The position numbers and the translations under genes are program-made. Positions 55,924-64,000 of a DNA stretch of 64,000 nt are shown here, in pieces (within the stretch, counting starts at the first letter, position 1; each line of letters opens with the position of its first letter). Source of the DNA: Entophlyctis helioformis. Taxonomy: Eukaryota; Chytridiomycota; Chytridiomycetes; Chytridiales; Chytriomycetaceae. Location: assembly GCA_025526915.1 (NCBI GenBank), contig JAHLKH010000053.1, positions 84,544 to 148,543 on the forward strand, in the 5' to 3' direction. Below the pieces are notes generated by a model. That model saw only the letters and a list, made by a program, of their open reading frames with translations. It was not told the origin of the DNA and ran no database searches.

Positions 55924-56985
55924 TCAGTGAGACGACACGGTCCCAGTCAAGGGCTTCTTGGCGCGTGAGGCGGCTCGGCCAGTGCGCGAAGCAACAATCT
56001 TCAGGGACAGGCGAGGGCCGGCAGCAGCCAGACCACCGACAACGAACAAGGGGTCGCTGGATGGTCCGAGGCTGCCGATTGGGGGGGCCGCGTCAGGAAT
56101 GATATTGGGGATAGCAGCTGGGGCGGCCATGGTTTGAACGTCAGGAGCATTGCCGTCCGCCACGTTGTGTCCACAAAAGTCGATGAATTGAGTCTGAGGC
56201 GATACGGCGGCGAGTGTCACGGGAGCATCAGAGCCTGGAATGCCGGCGCTCATCAGCGAATTGATAGTTTCGGCAGCCTCGAGATGGGCCAGCTGCGAAG
56301 CCGTGAGCACAGCAGCCGCCGCCGCAGCCGTCGCAGCAACAGCCGCCGCCGCCGACAGGCTGACGGAGCGGGTCGTGCGAGTCGCCGAGGCTGCCGCCGC
56401 AATATTGGCCGCCGCGTTAATGGCAGCAGTGCGCGTTGGTCTCGTGTTTGGCTGGGAAACAGACGAAGGGCCGTGCGCACCAGAAGGCTGCTTTGCGGAG
56501 GTAGGGCGTGAGCCATTGGGCCGCTTCGGTGCCATCGTCTTTGTGACCTTTTCAGGTGTCGAGCGCCGGCCAGTGCCAAGCTTGAAAATGAGGTCGACAC
56601 TGCGCATGACCTTCGGCTTGTCATCGCCAAAGCCCATGCTCATCACGACGCCTGGGCATATGTCTTGCTCGGCGGATTGGGTTGAGCGAGACGGCACGCT
56701 GCTCTTTCGCTTTGACGGCTTCTTGCCCACCGACGTGGAGGACGAGGCTTCAGGCGACAGGGCGTGAGTGCTGGACGAGACATCCACAAGAAGCGGCCCG
56801 GGCGTTGAGGGCAAGCTCTCGAGCTGCGCAGTCGCACTTCCAACGCCCTCAATGTTGTGCGATGAAGCGACCGCGTTTGCCGGCTTGCTTTGCGTCGGGT
56901 CGATGGGAACAACCACCGTGGAGCGAGGCGCGGGCCAGTGAGCAGGGCGAGGCACGCACGCGAAGTAGCGGCGAATACGGGGCAT
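55924..56985 (-). CDS. Hypothetical Ala/Ser/Pro-rich protein, single exon, 353 residues
   Basis: Starts MPRIRRYFACVPRPAHWPAP. Basic patches (KKPSKRKSSVPSR, MAPKRPNGSRPTS, ASRAKKPL) alternate with an Ala-rich helix-like stretch (INAAANIAAAASATRTT and [17 protein letters not shown]). A short ordered-looking segment, VMSMGFGDDKPKVMRSVDLI, interrupts it. No domain, signal peptide or membrane helix was recognised; the basic, disordered character suggests a nuclear protein. An upstream in-frame ATG at 57159 would add a poly-Thr N-terminus ((GTC)n on plus) and come within 13 bp of the SRP9 start, so the downstream ATG is preferred. Confidence 0.6.
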   Translation of the reverse strand: MPRIRRYFACVPRPAHWPAPRSTVVVPIDPTQSKPANAVASSHNIEGVGSATAQLESLPSTPGPLLVDVSSSTHALSPEASSSTSVGKKPSKRKSSVPSRSTQSAEQDICPGVVMSMGFGDDKPKVMRSVDLIFKLGTGRRSTPEKVTKTMAPKRPNGSRPTSAKQPSGAHGPSSVSQPNTRPTRTAAINAAANIAAAASATRTTRSVSLSAAAAVAATAAAAAAVLTASQLAHLEAAETINSLMSAGIPGSDAPVTLAAVSPQTQFIDFCGHNVADGNAPDVQTMAAPAAIPNIIPDAAPPIGSLGPSSDPLFVVGGLAAAGPRLSLKIVASRTGRAASRAKKPLTGTVSSH

Positions 56986-57171
56986 CGTTGTCGTTGAGTG
57001 CGGTGGGCTTTTTGCGTTGCTGTGTGGATATCTCTGTCTAGTGGCCGCACCAGTCGTCGTCGTCGTCGTCGTTGTCGTCGTCGGCAAGAAGTGCTCGTGT
57101 GGCCGAAGCTGAGCAACTATTGTTTGCCGCGATTTTTCAAAGTATTTTGGCCCAATCATCTGTCAACCACA

Positions 57172-58028
57172 ATGGTCAACTTTACGCTATGGGACGACTA
57201 CCAGGCGGCCGTGAACGAAATGTACACACAGTCGCCGTTTAACGTACGTGCTGGATCCACTCGAGAAAGACCTCCGGCTGCGCTCTCTCATCTGGCGCAT
57301 CCTGCGCAGTCGTCTCTCTTGGCCGCCTGCTGCTTGAGTCGCTTGCTGGCAGGCGGCGGCGACAGCTCGCATGATCAAGAGGCTCGGCAGCGCATGTGTC
57401 GTGTGCAGACCTGCATGCTGCTGTGCCCGAGTGCTCGAGTGGTGGTGCGCTGCCTGCTCAGAGGCAGGCGCAGGCAGCTGGATGCGGGCGTCCGACTGAC
57501 CAGCTGCTATGCGCCAATGCACACAGACCCGCTACGTTTCCAAGTACAGACACTGCGACGGCAGGCTGGTTCTCAAGGTCACCAACGGACCCAAGGCAAG
57601 AGGCGCTTGAGCTTGTTGTTGATGCCATGGTGGCCGACTGGATGTGCATGGTGTGCATGCAGATGGCCCAACGGGCTGCTGACAGCTGCCGACAGTGCCT
57701 CAAGTTCAAGACCGACAAGCTGCAGGACCTCAACAAGTTTGACCGTCTGAACCGTGGGCTGATGGCGCTCATGCAGCAGAACCCAATCGATCTGGCCAAG
57801 GTCGACGCCGAGAGTAAGTGCGGAGCGGCTTCTCGTGTGCGCCGTGGCTGCCAGGCAGCTGTCGAGCGGTTGTGGAGCAGCATCGCACGCACGCAGGCTT
57901 GCTGACCGCTTGGTTGGGTGGCGTGATCCACAGAGCAGGAGCAACTACTGCAGCAACAGCAACAGGCCGCGTCTGGAGCAGGAGCGTCTGGATCTGGCGG
58001 CAAGAAGAAGGGCCGCAAGGGCAAATAG
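57172..58028 (+). CDS. SRP9: Signal recognition particle 9 kDa protein (SRP9)
   Basis: Alu-domain protein of the signal recognition particle; with SRP14 it pauses elongation. Exons encode MVNFTLWDDYQAAVNEMYTQ, then after a 283-nt intron (57244-57526) TRYVSKYRHCDGRLVLKVTN, and after a GC-AG intron (57596-57695) CLKFKTDKLQDLNKFDRLNR. The pattern RYxxKYRHxDGxLxxKVT..CLxxKTDxxQDxxK is that of SRP9. A final intron leads to EQLLQQQQQ and a basic tail KKKGRKGK. About 120 residues, longer than the roughly 86 of the human protein because of the Gln/Gly/Lys tail, as in fungal SRP21-like forms. Confidence 0.9.
57596..57695 (+). other. Non-canonical GC-AG intron in SRP9
   Basis: CCCAAG|GCAAGAGGCG ... 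CTGCCGACAG|TGCCTCAAG. No GT donor preserves KVTNGPK-CLKFKTD. AAG|GCAAG fits the GC-donor consensus. 100 nt. Confidence 0.8.
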
Positions 58029-58160
58029 ACGCTGTTGGTGTGCTGGGCGTGCAGGCGGAGAGCCGCAGAGGGCCGGACGGATCAAGCACAGAACACGGAT
58101 GCACAGGAGAGAGCGGCTGTATTGAGCCAGTGAATGAACGTGCCTGGATACCTGCGCCTC

Positions 58161-58204
58161 AGCCACGCCAGCCACGCCAGCCACGCCAGCCACGCCAGCC
58201 ACGC
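58161..58204. repeat. Nine-bp tandem repeat (ccacgccag), about five copies
   Basis: Lies between SRP9 (ends 58028) and prolyl-tRNA synthetase (starts 58382). No gene was seen in this 353-bp gap. Confidence 0.9.
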
Positions 58205-58381
58205 TGGTCGCCTGCGTCGCTCCAGTCCCGAGCACGCACCGGGTGGGACGTGGCGATGTCTGCAGCGTCATCACACTCGTCCCGCTGCATGGGATGATCG
58301 TCAGACCCAAGATCCAGCCGGCCACAGCCTGCTCCTTGAGCACGGAATGTGCCGGCTCTCCGGCTTTCCGACACAACACAA

Positions 58382-61432
<3,051 letters not shown>

Positions 61433-61504
61433 AGGGGTTGGAAACGTCGTTTTCAGTAAACGCTTGTTCCACTTTCTCAGCAATTTCTGCAACAACAATC
61501 TAAC

Positions 61505-63181
61505 ATGGGCAGAAAAGGAAACGGCTCCAAGCACTTTGGCAAGCTGCTCACGACCGACCTGGGCATGCAGGTAAGACGCCAGTGGGGCACCTTGCTGATG
61601 CCGAGCAGCAGCCGTCGAGACAGTCAACGTCTGGTCTTGGCTTGCGGGCATGTCTGGTCTGCGGAACAGTATGACGCATTTTGGAACACAAGCCAGTACT
61701 GGACATGCTCCAAGTCACGCAGGACTGTGGCGGCGCTGCTCCAGCAGATGCCGTGCTCTTTGGAGCCCCCGAGACATGATGCAGAGCGTGTGCCGTGCTG
61801 CCCAGATTCGCTGTTCTGTGCATCGGCTGCACTTCCTGCTGTCTGCCATCACCGGCCTGCTGCCAACGACTGTGAGAACACTCCCTGACTCGTGACTGTG
61901 TTTGGTACCGATATCGACCGAAATCATGCGCAATCGGCTGCAATCGACACCATGTTGCACACATCCACGAATGCCTTGCAAACCACGCAGATGGCCTTGG
62001 ATCTCGCCAAGCTGGTGACAACAGCCCAGGCCCTCGACAGCCTCATTCTGGCCACGAATCCCGAGATCCACGCGACTGCACATGCGGCTGTAACCTCCAA
62101 GGGCATGTCGGACCTCTCGGTCTTTGAGCTCGGCCCCAACGGCAAGGTGACCAAGCGCCGAAAGCGCGCGCTCAAGGACCCCAATGCACCAAAGCGTCCT
62201 CCGCCCTCGTACGTGCTGTTTGTCCAGCAGGCGTACCAGGAAATGGCCGAGCAGAACTCTGATCTCAAGCCCAAGGAGATCATGGCCAAGCTTGGCCAAG
62301 CGTGGCGCGAGCTGCCTGACGAGCAGAAGAAGGTGTGTGCGTTTTTCGTGGCACGTTGCAGTGCGCTGGGAGAACGCGTTGATCTGCTGGACGATTGCTG
62401 GACATGCTTTGGTGGCATGGAGTCTCACGTCTCTGCAATATGCTGCCACTGTCATCACCGCCAGCCGTTCAACGACGAGTTCATCAGCAAGCGCAACCAG
62501 TACCAGAGCGACGTCAAGGCGTACAAGGCTCATCTTGAAGAGGCCGAGGCAAAGATCGGCCTGCCCATCGAGACGCCCGGTGGCGACTCTGACGAGTCTG
62601 ATGAAGAGTCGTCGTCGCTTGCCAAGGCACCAGCAGAGGACGACTCCGACTCGTCAGCCAGCTCCAGCGATGCCGACAGCAGCTCCGACGAAGATTCCGA
62701 CGACGAAGAAAGCGGATCCGCCTCGCCTTCCGTGCCCGTCGCTGCACCTGTAGCCAAGCGATCGATCAAGGCTGCACCTGCACCTGCACCCGCCAAGAAG
62801 ACTGCTGCTCCTCCCGCGGTCAAGCCATCTAAACCCCCGACGCCTGCTGTTGCTGCCAAGGCTGCTGCTGCAGAGGCTGCCGGCAACAAGAAGCGAAAGC
62901 ATGCCGGCGATGCCGAGACTGCTCCCGCAACACCTGTGGCGAAGCCTGCCAAGACTGCTGCTGCTGCACCACCCGCCGTGTCCACGCCTGCCGCCAAGGC
63001 CAAGGCTGACAAATCCAAGGACGCCGCTGGCGTCCCTTCTGCGACGGTGGACGTGGGCAGCGAAAAGAAGCGCTCGCGTAGCACCAATGGCAAGGCTGCT
63101 GCTGCCCCTGCTGCTTCTGCCGCTCCTGCTGTCACATCGACACCCAAGAGCGACAAGAAAGCCAAGTCGTCCAAGCAGTAA
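61505..63181 (+). CDS. HMG-box chromatin protein with acidic and Lys/Ala-rich tail
   Basis: Sequence-nonspecific DNA-bending protein of the NHP6/HMGB kind. The model starts MGRKGNGSKHFGKLLTTDLG, then a 420-nt intron (61571-61990) to MALDLAKLVTTAQALDSLI. The HMG box runs from DPNAPKRPPPSYVLFVQQAY through IMAKLGQAWRELPDEQKK and, after an in-frame intron at 62333-62464, PFNDEFISKRNQYQSDVKAY. A Ser/Asp/Glu block follows (near 62580-62720), then an Ala/Pro/Lys tail of about 150 residues resembling a linker-histone tail. The single box with long tails recalls Hmo1-like factors. The first exon is supported only by matching phases; an alternative start is the ATG at 61991. Confidence 0.85.
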
Positions 63182-63511
63182 AACGCTGTCCAGGACAGGA
63201 TCCTTGCTCTGCCTACTTTGCGTTGATATCCCCTCCGCCTTCTGTCTCACCTTCACACACACACACTCCCTCTCTCTCTTTCCCTTTCTGGCATCCTCTC
63301 TTTCACGACCGCCTCCTTGCCCGTCACCTCCATTGATGTTCTTGCGACTTGCAAATATTCATGCCGTTCATCGCGTCCGTTTATCGCGTCCGTTTACATG
63401 AGGCACCCAGACAAACGAAATGATGCTCGACCGGGATTCAGTAGTTTGGGGAGGAAAAAGGCATGGCTGGAAGGCGGGCGGTTGGATTCACGCGTGATGC
63501 CCACAAAGGCA
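63182..63511. other. Intergenic region, convergent 3' ends
   Basis: 330 bp between the HMG and PRPP synthetase stop codons. It holds a cacacacac / ctctctctc tract (63254-63290) and otherwise nothing recognised; presumably both 3' UTRs. Confidence 0.5.
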
Positions 63512-64000
63512 CTAGATGGCAGTGTGGAACAGGTACGAGATGGACTCGCCGTTGTGGGTGCGACGAATAGCCTCGGCCAGCACGCCAGAAATGTCAATAA
63601 TGGCCAGCTTGCTCGACGTCCGACGCTTGGACTCGGAAATCGGGTACGTGTTGGTGACAATGACCTCATCGACCGACGAGCAGCGCTCGATTTCCTGCAG
63701 GGCATCGCCAGACAGGATTCCGTGTGTTGCAATGACGTACACTTTCTCGGCGCCGCACTTTTTGAGGTGCACGCACGAGTCCAGGAACGAGTGGGTTCCG
63801 TCAATGCAGTCGTCCTGTTTGCGTTTCGCATTCCAAGGGGACACACGTGAGACAGGTGGATTGATGGACGTGGCATGTGCAACTCGTCTACTCACGACGA
63901 TAAAGCAGATCTTGTCCTTGACATCACCAACAAGCGTGATGCGCGTCTCCACCTTGTCTGGGTTGCGGCTGTCGGTGTGGTGGCGCTCACGGTGGATAAG
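63512..64000 (-). CDS. Ribose-phosphate pyrophosphokinase (PRPP synthetase), C-terminal part
   Basis: Makes PRPP for purine, pyrimidine, His and Trp synthesis. Only the last two exons are visible; the 5' part lies beyond the right edge. LIHRERHHTDSRNPDKVETR then LVGDVKDKICFIV precedes a GT-AG intron (about 63840-63898), and DDCIDGTHSFLDSCVHLKKC, VYVIATHGILSGDALQEI, VIVTNTYPIS and LAEAIRRTHNGESISYLF follow. The last is the family's strongly conserved C-terminal motif. VGDVKD-DD is the ribose-5-phosphate binding loop region, where D-x-x-D-T is modified to DDCIDGT. Confidence 0.93.
   Translation of the reverse strand, partial: LIHRERHHTDSRNPDKVETRITLVGDVKDKICFIVVSRRVAHATSINPPVSRVSPWNAKRKQDDCIDGTHSFLDSCVHLKKCGAEKVYVIATHGILSGDALQEIERCSSVDEVIVTNTYPISESKRRTSSKLAIIDISGVLAEAIRRTHNGESISYLFHTAI

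Noticed and set aside
57000..57159. Upstream ATG (57159) for the hypothetical protein at 55924-56985
   Set aside because: Adds a poly-Thr run from a (GTC)n repeat and leaves 13 bp to the SRP9 start; less likely than the ATG at 56985.
58161..58204. Regular 9-bp repeats as a CRISPR-like array
   Set aside because: Perfect tandem units without spacers in a eukaryotic intergenic region; a minisatellite.

Overview
The window is nuclear DNA from a eukaryote, almost certainly a fungus and probably a zoosporic (chytrid-like) one. The evidence is short spliceosomal introns (about 40-140 nt, with a few of 280-520 nt) in nearly every gene, GC-rich coding sequence, and a characteristically fungal gene set: AUR1-type inositol-phosphorylceramide synthase, a fused PabA-PabB aminodeoxychorismate synthase, a Dbf2/Sid2 kinase and a Gcn4-like bZIP. 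An enkurin-domain gene of the ENKD1 type (38.2-39.5 kb) points to a lineage that still makes a flagellum. The species cannot be named from this window. I saw no tRNA, rRNA, transposon or CRISPR.

Layout. 0-10.3 kb: the 3' part of an ABCC transporter, then VPS15. 10.4-19.9 kb: a Dbf2/Sid2 kinase (minus), glycogen synthase, an unrecognised protein with internal duplications, and a Gcn4-like bZIP. 20.1-27.6 kb: a glutaredoxin-like protein head-to-head with SEC20, a Kv-beta-type aldo-keto reductase, a beta-propeller protein and an F-box/LRR protein. 28-34 kb: AUR1 and two tandem GT31-like glycosyltransferases. 34.5-42.1 kb: SF1/BBP, NSE2, an ENKD1-like protein, and zuotin/MPP11 with two SANT domains. 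42.2-48.1 kb: a degenerate Cu/Zn-SOD-fold gene head-to-head with an Mn-SOD gene, an unknown gene, ZIM17 and PIG-S. 48.3-54.5 kb: aminodeoxychorismate synthase divergent from a SHANK-like ankyrin protein. 54.5-64 kb: a gene-poor stretch, a hypothetical protein, SRP9, cytosolic prolyl-tRNA synthetase, an HMG-box protein and the 3' end of a PRPP synthetase.

These are mostly unrelated housekeeping genes with independent promoters, packed tightly and often divergent with only 40-190 bp between start codons. Partial functional themes are membrane traffic and GPI/sphingolipid or glycan synthesis (VPS15, SEC20, AUR1, PIG-S, GT31s), cotranslational events (zuotin, SRP9, ProRS) and oxidative stress (the two SOD-family genes, the AKR and the glutaredoxin-like protein).

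The most novel items are the fungal SHANK-like protein (N-terminal ubiquitin-like module plus ankyrin repeats), the tandem GT31 pair in which one copy has lost the DxD motif, and the head-to-head SOD pair. One caution applies throughout: at least seven otherwise convincing frame breaks fall inside conserved genes, nearly all of them equivalent to one missing base. They look like residual assembly errors, so no gene should be called a pseudogene from this sequence alone.
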